Shown: positions 27,570-35,751 of the stretch, one piece after another
Position numbering within the stretch: position 1 is the first letter of the stretch
How the letters are laid out: each line of letters begins with the position of its first letter
Source: Lancefieldella parvula DSM 20469
GTDB lineage: Bacteria > Actinomycetota > Coriobacteriia > Coriobacteriales > Atopobiaceae
NCBI RefSeq assembly: GCF_000024225.1
Contig: NC_013203.1
Span: forward strand, 124,001-188,000
Direction: 5' to 3'
Length of the DNA: 64,000 bases
The notes under the pieces: generated by a model
The model's database searches: none
Told to the model about the DNA's origin: nothing
What the model saw: the letters and a program-made list of their open reading frames with translations, nothing else
Program-made: the position numbers and the translations under genes

Positions 27570-28784
27570 ATGGGACGTTTTACTAATCCGCGCGATCTGT
27601 ATTTTGGCGAGGGCGCTCGTCACGAGGTTAAGAACCTCAAGGGCAAGAGAGCAGTTATCGTTTCTGGCGGCAGCTCTATGCGTCGCGGCGGCTTCCTTGA
27701 TGATGTTGAGAATGATCTCAAGTCCGCAGGTTTTGAGGTTGCTCACATTGAGGGTGTCGAGTCCGATCCTTCTGTCGAGACCGTTATGAACGGTGCTGCT
27801 AAGATGTCTGAGTTCCAGCCAGACTGGATCATTGCTATTGGCGGCGGCTCTCCAATCGACGCAGCTAAGGCTATGTGGATTAAGTACGAGTATCCAGAGA
27901 CCACGTTTGAGGACATGTGCAAGGTCTTCGGTCTTCCTGAGCTCCGTACCAAGGCTCACTTCTGCGCAATTTCTTCTACTTCCGGTACCGCAACTGAGGT
28001 AACCGCATTCTCCATCATTACTGATTACCAGAAGGGCGTTAAGTACCCAATTGCTGACTTCCAGATTACCCCTGACGTTGCAATTGTTGACCCTGAGCTC
28101 ACTTACGGCATGCCTGTTAAGCTTGTTGCTCATACTGGTATGGACGCACTGACTCATGCTATTGAGGCATATGTTTCTACCGCTGCTTCTATGTACACTG
28201 ACGGCGATGCTCTCCACGCAATTCGTGAGATTGTCGAGTGGCTGCCAAAGTCTTATGCAGGTGAGAAAGAGGGACGTCAGCACATGCACGACGCACAGTG
28301 CCTTGCTGGCATTGCATTCTCCTCTGGTCTTCTGGGTATCGTTCACTCCATGGCTCACAAGACCGGCGCTGCATTCTCCGGCGGTCACATCATCCACGGT
28401 TGTGCAAACGCTATGTACTTGGGCAAAGTCATTCAGTTCAACGCTCGTGATGAGCGCGCAAAGGCTCGCTATGCATTTATTGCTAAGGAGATCCTGCACC
28501 TTGAGGGCAACACTGAAGATGAGCTTGTAGAGGCACTTGTCCAGAAGATCCGCGACATCAACGATGCTCTTAACATCCCACAGGGTATTAAGAATTATGG
28601 CGAGGGTGGAACCAAGTCCGAGACCTCCATCATTGACGAGAAAGAGTTCTTCGAGAAGGCTCCAGAGGTTGCTCGCCTTGCTATTGAGGATGCTTGCACC
28701 CTTTCCAACCCACGCAAGCCTACCCAGGAGGAGATGGAGCAGCTGCTTAAGTGCGTCTACTTCGATCTTCCTGTCGAGTTCTAA
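27570..28784 (+). CDS. Iron-containing alcohol dehydrogenase
   Basis: The protein (404 aa) is a group III alcohol dehydrogenase, NAD(P)H-dependent. The nucleotide loop is IIAIGGGSPIDAAKAMW. Metal-ligand segments are HTGMDALTHAIEAYVS, GIVHSMAHKTGAAF and GHIIHGCANAMYL, which provide the Asp and His ligands for Fe. It is close to butanol dehydrogenase and lactaldehyde reductase types. Its codon use is strongly biased (CTC/CTT, GTT, AAG), suggesting high expression. The gene stands just before deoC, whose product releases acetaldehyde, so reduction of acetaldehyde to ethanol is a reasonable inferred role. Confidence 0.93.
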   Translation: MGRFTNPRDLYFGEGARHEVKNLKGKRAVIVSGGSSMRRGGFLDDVENDLKSAGFEVAHIEGVESDPSVETVMNGAAKMSEFQPDWIIAIGGGSPIDAAKAMWIKYEYPETTFEDMCKVFGLPELRTKAHFCAISSTSGTATEVTAFSIITDYQKGVKYPIADFQITPDVAIVDPELTYGMPVKLVAHTGMDALTHAIEAYVSTAASMYTDGDALHAIREIVEWLPKSYAGEKEGRQHMHDAQCLAGIAFSSGLLGIVHSMAHKTGAAFSGGHIIHGCANAMYLGKVIQFNARDERAKARYAFIAKEILHLEGNTEDELVEALVQKIRDINDALNIPQGIKNYGEGGTKSETSIIDEKEFFEKAPEVARLAIEDACTLSNPRKPTQEEMEQLLKCVYFDLPVEF

Positions 28785-28812
28785 GATTTATCTTAGATAT
28801 TTAGCTTCACTA

Positions 28813-28845
28813 AAAGCCTGGTAGCAATGAGTTGCCAGGCTTTTT
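28813..28845 (+). terminator. Terminator after the alcohol dehydrogenase gene
   Basis: AAAGCCTGG (28813-28821) pairs with CCAGGCTTT (28835-28843), followed by TT. The hairpin is strong and A/T runs flank it. Confidence 0.88.
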
Positions 28846-28947
28846 ATGTGCAGGTGTGGATGCGAGCGCAAGTAAGCATTATGGGAACAATTGTTTAAAC
28901 TTGGATAAGAGCTCACTTAAAACCAGATAGTAAAGCTAAATGGTTAA

Positions 28948-28989
28948 AACTAGATAGTTACATCTTTTACATTTTACTTGCCGTACAAT
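28948..28989 (+). promoter_or_regulatory. deoC promoter region with palindrome
   Basis: TACAAT at 28984-28989 is a plausible -10. Upstream, AACTA-GA-TAGTT (28948-28959) is a small palindrome. A related string AACCAGATAGT lies 27 bases earlier (28921), so the region holds a two-part direct repeat that may bind a regulator. Confidence 0.4.
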
Positions 28990-29036
28990 AGAAGGGTAAG
29001 AAAGTTAATAATCGCGTGGCACAGAAGGAGAAAATC

Positions 29037-29678
29037 GTGGAAATCAACGGCCTTATCGACCATACAAATTTGAAGCAAAACGCAACTGCTGAGGACATTA
29101 AGAAACTTTGTGCCGAAGCAAAACAGTATAAGTTTGCAACTGTCGCTATCAATTCTTGCTGGGTTTCTTTAGCTCACGCCGAGCTCGAGGGCTCTGGAGT
29201 TGGTATTACTTCCTGTGTCGGTTTCCCTCTGGGCGCAGCTTCAACTGCGGCTAAGGTCGCTGAGGCTAAGCAGAGTGTTGCCGACGGTACCACCGAGATT
29301 GATATGGTCATCAATGGTGGTCATCTGGTCGCGGGTGATGACGACTATGTTATCTCTGATATCAAAGCTGTTGTAGAGGCTGCAGGCTCTGTTCCCGTTA
29401 AGGTAATCCTTGAGTGCTGCTTGCTTGATGACGAGCAGATTGTTCGTGCCTGCAAGGATTGTATGGCTGCTGGAGCTGCTTTTGTTAAGACGAGCACTGG
29501 CTTTAGCACAGGTGGAGCAACTGTTCACGATGTTGCTCTAATGAAGCAAACTGTTGGTGATACCTGCAAGGTCAAAGCTGCCGGTGGTATTCACAATAAA
29601 GCTGATGCTGAGGCAATGGTTGCGGCTGGCGCTGATCGTTTGGGATGCTCCAGCGGAATTGCTATTGTCACCGAGTAG
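29037..29678 (+). CDS. deoC: Deoxyribose-phosphate aldolase
   Basis: The protein (213 aa) cleaves 2-deoxyribose-5-phosphate into glyceraldehyde-3-phosphate and acetaldehyde. It begins INGLIDHTNLKQNAT. VCVGFP-like SCVGFPLGA, EIDMVINGG, KVILECCLL and FVKTSTGFSTGGAT (Schiff-base Lys) are all present, as is KAAGGIHNKADA. I chose GTG 29037 over GTG 29016 because AGAAGGAG lies 7 bases upstream of it and the product then aligns with other DeoC. It is the first step of the deoxynucleoside region here. Confidence 0.95.
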   Translation: MEINGLIDHTNLKQNATAEDIKKLCAEAKQYKFATVAINSCWVSLAHAELEGSGVGITSCVGFPLGAASTAAKVAEAKQSVADGTTEIDMVINGGHLVAGDDDYVISDIKAVVEAAGSVPVKVILECCLLDDEQIVRACKDCMAAGAAFVKTSTGFSTGGATVHDVALMKQTVGDTCKVKAAGGIHNKADAEAMVAAGADRLGCSSGIAIVTE

Positions 29679-29708
29679 TTTGCTGGACCGGAGCTTATCA
29701 AACTAGCG

Positions 29709-30593
29709 TTAACTGACGACAACTTCACCAAAGCCGAGGCTGCGGGCTTGTGATTCGATTTCTCGCATACGCTCGTCGCTTGGAGAAGGAGAGTTCTCCA
29801 TCGGACCGCGAACGCCAAAGTGCCTGAATTTCATGAGACGAATGCGCGTCTGACCAACCTTCTCGCCAAGCGTTAAGGCAATTCCATCAACTGCGGCTTC
29901 GGCGTCGTTCCAACCTTCGGTCACAATGACGCGAACCTCTTCGAGCTTGTTTTGCTCGGCCAAAAAAGCAAGATTTTTGCGGACTATGACGCCATTCTCG
30001 CCAGTTAGATGTTCATACCACTGATCATCCCAAGCTTTAACATCAAGCATAACGCCGTCCGAAAGGGCTAGTAAGTCGCGGTATTCAGTGAAGTCGATGG
30101 TGCCATTGGAGTCGATGAGGCAGCTTAGGCCTGCTGCATTGCAGTAGGTGAAGAGCTCGTAGAGGAAATCGGGACGGAGCATGCATTCACCGCCTGACGT
30201 GGTGATTCCGCGGATGAATGGCATGTTGGAAATGCAGCGATCAGCAACTTCTCGTGCGCTGAGTAGTTCAATTTTTGGTGTGGATTTATGCTGACAAACC
30301 TTGATGCAGTTGTCACAGTTGATACAGATAGAGTTGTCCCACACAACTTTTCCATTGGCCATAGACAAAGCGTGAGCTGGGCATGGTTTGACGCATGCCT
30401 GGCAAGAAATGCATTCCACCTGAGTCTCAGGGTTATGGCAGTAAGCGCAGCGAATGTTGCAGCCTTGAAGGAAGACGGCAGTTCGGCTTCCTGGGCCATC
30501 TACCAGTGAGAAGGGAATAATCTTGTTGACAGGAGCAACACACCCGGTTGGATGTGTTGCTCCTAAAGCGGTTTCTGTTGCAGTGAAGGTCAC
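29709..30593 (-). CDS. yjjW: YjjW-type glycyl radical enzyme activating protein
   Basis: The protein (294 aa) is a radical SAM enzyme. The cluster motif CNIRCAYC is the C-x3-C-x2-C form. It is followed by two ferredoxin-like Cys clusters, CISCQACVKPC and CINCDNCIKVC, as in activases with extra 4Fe-4S clusters. GITTSGGECMLRPDFL and VMLDVKAWD are further SAM-binding segments. It installs the glycyl radical on its partner. It lies 19 bases downstream of yjjI, on the same strand, and convergent with deoC. The GTG start is weakly supported. Confidence 0.92.
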   Translation of the reverse strand: MTFTATETALGATHPTGCVAPVNKIIPFSLVDGPGSRTAVFLQGCNIRCAYCHNPETQVECISCQACVKPCPAHALSMANGKVVWDNSICINCDNCIKVCQHKSTPKIELLSAREVADRCISNMPFIRGITTSGGECMLRPDFLYELFTYCNAAGLSCLIDSNGTIDFTEYRDLLALSDGVMLDVKAWDDQWYEHLTGENGVIVRKNLAFLAEQNKLEEVRVIVTEGWNDAEAAVDGIALTLGEKVGQTRIRLMKFRHFGVRGPMENSPSPSDERMREIESQARSLGFGEVVVS

Positions 30594-30612
30594 GATTGCG
30601 CAGCTCTTCTCG

Positions 30613-32115
30613 CTAGTTGCTCATGCGAACCTTGCGGTCGGCAAGGTGGTTGGCGGTGAAGTTGCCTAGGCCGTCGTGAGCGGTGTCCTGAAGAACAACG
30701 TTGCCGGACTGGAACTTCTTCATCTCTGAGCGCTTTGCCAAGAAGCCGGTAATACGGACCAGGTCACCCTCGGAGCTATAGAACGAGAGGTACTTGTCGT
30801 CGATGGAGAATGCAGCTTTGACCACGTCAATGACGGCGTCTGGGTTGCGCTCAGCGGTTGGCTCAGCTGGGAAGATGTCGGAGACACCACTGTTGAAAAA
30901 GCGATGCATACGTGCACTATGGCGAATGTGGTCGTAGAGGTTTGCAGGCTCGTCGCCAACCTTAATGCGGACACCCGGGGTAACGCCCTTCTGGTCGGAG
31001 AAACCAGCCTGTGCGTGCAGGGTGAAGCGGCCGCCAAAGACCTCGGAGTAGACGGCATCAAAGCTGTTGACCTGGTCAGCAATCTTGACCATGATCTGGT
31101 CTGCCAGCTCGTTGGCCTCGTCATCCTTGCCGTAGGTTCGGCTGCTATCAAGGTGCAGCAGCTCGGCGACACACTCGCTCATGCCAGCAACGCCAAACAT
31201 GCCGCAGAAGCGATCACGAGAAATGAGACCTTCCTTAGCCAGGAAGCTTGTCTCAAAGAAGTTAGAATCCTCGACGATAAAGCGGACACGCTCGTTCATG
31301 AAGTTCAGTACCTCGCTGGTTGCGGTTGGTAGCAGGTTGTTCATGAAGTCGTCAACGTTGGTTGCAAGTTTTGCGAGACCGGGGAGAAGAACGCGGCTTA
31401 GGGTGTAAGCGCCGCCGCCCATTGGGAGGACGTTGTAGCAGCTGACAACTGTGTACTCACCAGGATAGGTCTCTTTATGGATGCGGTGATTAGCAAAAGC
31501 AGGGTTGGAGCAGACCATGGTGGTCTTTACTGCCAGGCGCATGAACTCGTCTGATGTGATCTCTGGGTCGTATTTAAGAGTGAAGTTTGGAACTGCGTTC
31601 ATGAGCTCGCGTTCAACTTCAAGCAGCAGTCGACCTGCGCGAGTGTCCTCTGGACCAATGTTTGCGTGGCAGTAACCACTTGCAACGGTGCGGTCGATAT
31701 GGTTTAAGAAGCGGCGAAGACGAGGCTTAATCTCATCGTCAGTCATGCCTTCCAAAAAAGGATCAATAATCTTGTCCAGCTGGCCAACGTACACAGGGCG
31801 GCTGGTGACGGAAGGGACGTTATCGTAGAGAGTGGCAAGGCCCCAGAGCAGGTCATCTAGGTTCTCTGGCTTGTCAAAGCGCAAAAACTCGGAGCCGTTC
31901 TGAGCAAACACCTGGTAGTCAGGGCAGATGTAGCGAGGACGGTAAGGAGCGTTGCCTTCACACATGTCATCAATAGCGTGAGCTTTAAAAAGACGGTCAA
32001 ACTCAGCGGTTGTCTTGATGGGGTGCTCGGAGTTCTCGGCGGCCTGAGCCAGGTGCAGAACCTTCTGCTTGTACGAGAGGTTGTCGGAAGTGATGATGTC
32101 CATGAACTCGCTCAT
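30613..32115 (-). CDS. yjjI: YjjI-family glycyl radical enzyme
   Basis: The protein (500 aa) belongs to the YjjI family of glycyl radical enzymes, shorter than PFL-type members of about 750 residues. A conserved central Cys-rich segment is DRFCGMFGVAGMSECVAELL, and the C-terminal radical loop is probably HDGLGNFTANHL (about residues 478-489). TAAGGAG precedes the ATG. The reaction is unknown to me. In E. coli, yjjW-yjjI lie directly beside deoCABD, and here they again sit beside deoC within a deo region, in a distant phylum. That conserved link suggests a substrate from deoxyribose or nucleoside breakdown. Confidence 0.88.
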   Translation of the reverse strand: MSEFMDIITSDNLSYKQKVLHLAQAAENSEHPIKTTAEFDRLFKAHAIDDMCEGNAPYRPRYICPDYQVFAQNGSEFLRFDKPENLDDLLWGLATLYDNVPSVTSRPVYVGQLDKIIDPFLEGMTDDEIKPRLRRFLNHIDRTVASGYCHANIGPEDTRAGRLLLEVERELMNAVPNFTLKYDPEITSDEFMRLAVKTTMVCSNPAFANHRIHKETYPGEYTVVSCYNVLPMGGGAYTLSRVLLPGLAKLATNVDDFMNNLLPTATSEVLNFMNERVRFIVEDSNFFETSFLAKEGLISRDRFCGMFGVAGMSECVAELLHLDSSRTYGKDDEANELADQIMVKIADQVNSFDAVYSEVFGGRFTLHAQAGFSDQKGVTPGVRIKVGDEPANLYDHIRHSARMHRFFNSGVSDIFPAEPTAERNPDAVIDVVKAAFSIDDKYLSFYSSEGDLVRITGFLAKRSEMKKFQSGNVVLQDTAHDGLGNFTANHLADRKVRMSN

Positions 32116-32245
32116 TAGTGCTCCTTACGTTTATTCTGAAAAACAGGTTTGTGATTGTGACGGATACGTTGGTCTTTCTAAGTTGAGGCACGGCGTGCAA
32201 GGCAAGAAGAACGGTCTTGTCTAAGTGCTGTGCCACATGCAGAGG

Positions 32246-32977
32246 TTAGTCCAGAATGTGGGTTTCTCCCTCGTGTTTCATTGCGTCATCGAGGCGTTGG
32301 AACTGTCTTTCAGTAATAACAATCTTGCCGTGCTGAACAGAAACCATGCCTCTTGCTTTAAGCTCGTCAATACCGCGGGCAACAGTCTTTGTACTGGTAC
32401 CAATCTTGTCCGCCAACTCTTGTCTAGTTAGTCGTACGGTAAACGGCCACTCAACAACACCGCGGTGAATTTGATCGCGCGTTAGCTCACTGAGCATGTA
32501 CATCAGGCGTTTGGTGCCGCTCCAGGTAAGTAGACTGCGCTCATAGCCGGACTGACGCGTCAGGTTCTTGATAATCCAGCGCGAGCGGGCGAGAAGAGCT
32601 TCGGGGTCCGAACGAATCCACTGCAGGTAGTCCTCGCGTGGAACCGAAATAAACTCGCAGCCAGAAGTAGCGGTGAGCGATCCCAGGTAAAACGAACTCT
32701 CACTGATAACTTCCATCTCGCCAAAGGCAACGGGAGCGTGATACTCATCAATAACGTAGGTGCTACCTGCGGAGTTATGCGATGTAGTGCGCACAGTACC
32801 GCGACACAGAATGTAGACGTTGTCAACGCGATCTAGCATGTGGACAAGGGTCTGCCCGGAGTTAAGACGAATCTGTCTACAGTGAGAAAGACGATTAGCA
32901 GGGACGCGAGAAGCCCATTTAATAATCTTCTTGCGAACATCGGAATCAAGACTATCAAGGTAGGTTAAAACGTTCAC
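32246..32977 (-). CDS. Crp/Fnr-family transcription regulator
   Basis: The protein (about 243 aa) has a cyclic-nucleotide-binding-type beta barrel (VYILCRGTVRTTSHN, HAPVAFGEMEVISESSFYLGSLTA). A helix-turn-helix follows: RLTRQELADKIGTSTKTVARGIDELKARGMV. The four-Cys pattern of oxygen-sensing FNR is absent, so it is not an Fe-S oxygen sensor. It lies between psuG and yjjI on their strand, and its 3' end is 130 bases upstream of the yjjI start. I prefer GTG 32977, with GAGGG upstream, over ATG 33013. It is a candidate regulator of the glycyl radical or salvage genes. Confidence 0.88.
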   Translation of the reverse strand: MNVLTYLDSLDSDVRKKIIKWASRVPANRLSHCRQIRLNSGQTLVHMLDRVDNVYILCRGTVRTTSHNSAGSTYVIDEYHAPVAFGEMEVISESSFYLGSLTATSGCEFISVPREDYLQWIRSDPEALLARSRWIIKNLTRQSGYERSLLTWSGTKRLMYMLSELTRDQIHRGVVEWPFTVRLTRQELADKIGTSTKTVARGIDELKARGMVSVQHGKIVITERQFQRLDDAMKHEGETHILD

Positions 32978-33071
32978 ACGAACCCTCACTGTTCTTGCTT
33001 CGTAAGTCCTCATTGCAGGACGGTTTTGGCTTATGTTTGAGTAATTGTACCTGCTACCCAAAATAAAAATA

Positions 33072-33085
33072 AGGACTTTTGTCCT
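33072..33085. promoter_or_regulatory. Palindrome with Crp/Fnr geometry upstream of the Crp/Fnr gene
   Basis: AGGAC (33072-33076) and GTCCT (33081-33085) are separated by TTTT. This is the 5-4-5 geometry of Crp/Fnr sites. It lies about 95 bases before the chosen start of the Crp-family gene and is therefore a candidate autoregulatory operator. Confidence 0.4.
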
Positions 33086-33145
33086 CTTTTTGAGACAATT
33101 TTCTTGAACGCAGCTAGGTTATGGTCAGGCGGTAACAAGACAGAA

Positions 33146-33171
33146 AACCCCGCATCATGTGATGCGGGGTT
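33146..33171 (-). terminator. Terminator after psuG
   Basis: AACCCCGCATCA pairs perfectly with TGATGCGGGGTT around TG. On the minus strand the hairpin is followed by TTTTCTG. It separates psuG from the Crp/Fnr gene. Confidence 0.75.
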
Positions 33172-33250
33172 AAAAAGAAATTTTCGTGCTTGCTTGCATG
33201 CGTAAAACGCTTGAACTAAGCGCTTATGTGTACGCCTGATTTACCAGTGT

Positions 33251-34177
33251 TTACTTGCGGCGGCAGACCTCGGAAGCAACCTTTGCGCCAAGAGCAACGT
33301 TGTTAAAGACCAGCTGGATGTTGGATTCAAGAGAGTCGTTGCCGGTAATCTCTGCGACCTTTGCTAGCAAAAATGGTGTGGACTCCTTGCCGTGGATACC
33401 GTTTGCCTTTGCCTCTGCAAGGGCCTTCTCGATAGCCGCGTCAATAGTGTCCTTATCCATTGCATACTGCTCAGGAATTGGATTGGTGACTAAAAGACCG
33501 CTGTTCATACCAATCTGCTGCTGGGTAGTAAAGATCTCTGCCAGCTCAGCAGGTGTGTCAACGCGGTAGTCAACGCTAAAGCCGCTCTTACGGGTGTAAA
33601 ACGCAGGAAGCTCCTCAGTTTGGTAGCCAAGTACTGGAACACCCTTGGTCTCCAGGTATTCAAGGGTAAGACCGAGGTCAAGAATAGACTTTGCACCAGC
33701 GCAAATGACCATAACAGGAGTCTGTGCAAGCTCCTCGAGGTCAGCGGAGATGTCCATGGTGGTCTCAGCGCCACGGTGAACGCCACCGATGCCGCCGGTT
33801 GCAAAGACGTCGATGCCTGCCATGTGAGCAATCATCATGGTAGTAGTGACGGTAGTTGCACCATCTTTCTTCTCAGCAATGATGACTGGGAGGTCGCGAC
33901 GGCTGACCTTAGCAACCTCGCGGCCCTTTTTGCCTAGGTAATCAATCTCGTCAGCGGAAAGACCGGCACGCATCTGGCCGTTAATAATTGCGATGGTTGC
34001 AGGAATTGCACCGTTGTCGCGGATAATCTGCTCAACCTTCAGAGCGGTCTCGACGTTTTGTGGGTAAGGCATACCGTGAGAAATGATGGTGGACTCTAGA
34101 GCTACAACAGGCTTGTTCTGCTCAAGAGCTTCTTTAACCTCGTCAGATACAACAAGAAAATCCTTCAGGTTAGACAT
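33251..34177 (-). CDS. psuG: Pseudouridine-5'-phosphate glycosidase
   Basis: The protein (308 aa) cleaves pseudouridine-5'-phosphate to uracil and ribose-5-phosphate. It shows VVALESTIISHGMPYPQN near residue 25, PATIAIINGQMRAGL, TTTMMIAHMAGIDVFATGGIGGVHRGAE and VLGYQTEELPAFYTRKSG. Family order and length are correct. I chose the ATG at 34177 because TTGGAG lies six bases upstream. It follows the psuK-type gene in one probable operon and feeds ribose-5-phosphate into the same pool as DeoB. Confidence 0.96.
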   Translation of the reverse strand: MSNLKDFLVVSDEVKEALEQNKPVVALESTIISHGMPYPQNVETALKVEQIIRDNGAIPATIAIINGQMRAGLSADEIDYLGKKGREVAKVSRRDLPVIIAEKKDGATTVTTTMMIAHMAGIDVFATGGIGGVHRGAETTMDISADLEELAQTPVMVICAGAKSILDLGLTLEYLETKGVPVLGYQTEELPAFYTRKSGFSVDYRVDTPAELAEIFTTQQQIGMNSGLLVTNPIPEQYAMDKDTIDAAIEKALAEAKANGIHGKESTPFLLAKVAEITGNDSLESNIQLVFNNVALGAKVASEVCRRK

Positions 34178-34251
34178 ATGTACTCCAATCACAAAAGGCT
34201 AATAGAACCGAAAGTAGTGCCGCGCAAACGTTCTGCACGTATATCTTCGCG

Positions 34252-35334
34252 CTAAATACCTGCGCGCTTGATAACCTCTTCAACGTTGAGCTGACTGTTG
34301 ATGGTTTCCTCTCCTTCAATGGCTATGCTGGAGGCAGCCATACCTACCAGTCCAGTTTGCTCAAGCGTCATACCCTGGGTATACGCCCAGGTAATTCCTG
34401 CCATCATGGCATCTCCCGCGCCTGTCATGTTGATTAGCTTTGCTGGGAGCAGTGGTAAGCGGATGGTCTTCTCGTGATCAGCACAAAGAAGCCCCTTCTC
34501 GCCAAGAGAGATAAATACACGCTTAAGACCTGTTGCAAGTAGCTCATGAGCTGCTGCTTCAAGGGAAGCGTCGTCAGTAATCTTGATGCCCGAGAGCATT
34601 TCAGCCTCAAGGCGATTTGGTTTGAGCGTGTAAAGTTTGCCTAGGACTTTCTTAAGTTTTTGCGCTTTAATAGAAGAAACGGGATCGCAGAAAATAGGGC
34701 AGGTCACGTTCTTGGCAATAAACTCAATGGTCTGTTGAGGCAGGTTAGTGTCAATCACGCAAGCTGCGGCATGCTGGATAACATCTAGGCGCTCTTCGAT
34801 ACGTTCAGGGGTAACATACTCGTAGATCTGCATATCATTGATGGCTTCCTGCATCTCACCGTGCTCGTTCATAATGAAGAGATAGGTAGAAGTGGAAGCG
34901 CCTGGAACAGTAATGGATGCATCGATGTCAATACCGCAGTCTAGGCAGCCCTCTTTAAGCTCACGGGCACGATAGTCCTCGCCAAAGGCGGTAAGCAGAC
35001 GTACGTCGCTGTCGAGAAGGGCCAGGTTGTGTGCGATATTTCTGCCAACGCCACCAAAGGATATGGTGACTTTGCCAGGATTTGAATCTCCTGCCACAAG
35101 AGAAGTCTCTGGTCGACCAGCAATATCCATGTTGGCAGCGCCAATCACAATAAAATAGGGACGTTCGCTCAAAATGTAACGACGACCCAAAATAGCGCCC
35201 TTTGCGGTGAGGTTAGAGATGTGAACCGAAACAGAAGAACGTGAAATACCTGCGCGTTCTGCAATCTCCTTCTGAGTAATGGAAGGCTGCTCTTTAATCC
35301 AGTTGAAAATCATCTGTTCTCGATTGGTAAGCAT
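34252..35334 (-). CDS. psuK: Pseudouridine kinase (PfkB family) with N-terminal winged helix
   Basis: The protein (360 aa) joins a helix-turn-helix (NREQMIFNWIKEQPSITQKE, then AERAGISRSSVSVHI, residues 4-40) to a PfkB-type sugar kinase. The kinase shows VIGAANMDIAGRP, SFGGVGRNIAHNLALL and the catalytic MTGAGDAMMAGITWAY. Regulator-kinase fusions of this type are known for pseudouridine and nucleoside kinases. It probably phosphorylates pseudouridine for PsuG and senses substrate to control its own operon. AGGAGG gives the start at 35334. Directly repeated elements in the upstream spacer are candidate operators. Confidence 0.9.
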   Translation of the reverse strand: MLTNREQMIFNWIKEQPSITQKEIAERAGISRSSVSVHISNLTAKGAILGRRYILSERPYFIVIGAANMDIAGRPETSLVAGDSNPGKVTISFGGVGRNIAHNLALLDSDVRLLTAFGEDYRARELKEGCLDCGIDIDASITVPGASTSTYLFIMNEHGEMQEAINDMQIYEYVTPERIEERLDVIQHAAACVIDTNLPQQTIEFIAKNVTCPIFCDPVSSIKAQKLKKVLGKLYTLKPNRLEAEMLSGIKITDDASLEAAAHELLATGLKRVFISLGEKGLLCADHEKTIRLPLLPAKLINMTGAGDAMMAGITWAYTQGMTLEQTGLVGMAASSIAIEGEETINSQLNVEEVIKRAGI

Positions 35335-35751
35335 TGGGCCTCCTAGCAGCAAAAATAGAATTCGACTAAACAGGTGCTTATATAAAAATTTCTAAACAGG
35401 TGCTTATCTTGTTTAAGCTAGTGCTTAAATTTGCTTGGGATAACCATAAGACAGCAGCTAGAGCCTGTAAAGAATAAATTCATTAAATTTTTCCAAGGTG
35501 AGTTTAAAGTTTTTCTCGGCATACTTATTTTACCTGCTTGATTTTTCTAAGCATTTGCTGTGTACCGTTTACAGAATTTTAGTATCTGCAAACGGTTGTA
35601 TCGAGAAAATCTCCCTAAATTGGGCATCGGCGTAATGCAACTGTAATAATATATTTAATGAATACTAATAAATAGTAATGAGTCGTCCACATAAGTTGGT
35701 TTACGCGTGTATCGTGCGCAAATGCTTGTTCTGGACGTTTTAGGAGGTAGT
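35335..35751. promoter_or_regulatory. 417-base divergent control region between psuK and deoB
   Basis: No gene is seen; the stretch is AT-rich. It holds two exact copies of CTAAACAGGTGCTTAT (35366-35381 and 35392-35407) spaced 26 bases start to start. Next comes the palindrome TTTAAGC-TAGT-GCTTAAA (35412-35429), whose right arm repeats the GTGCTTA core. A possible deoB promoter is TTGGGC (35620-35625) with TAATAA (35644-35649) at 18 bases. These are strong candidates for the operators of the regulator-kinase PsuK or another local regulator. Confidence 0.7.
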
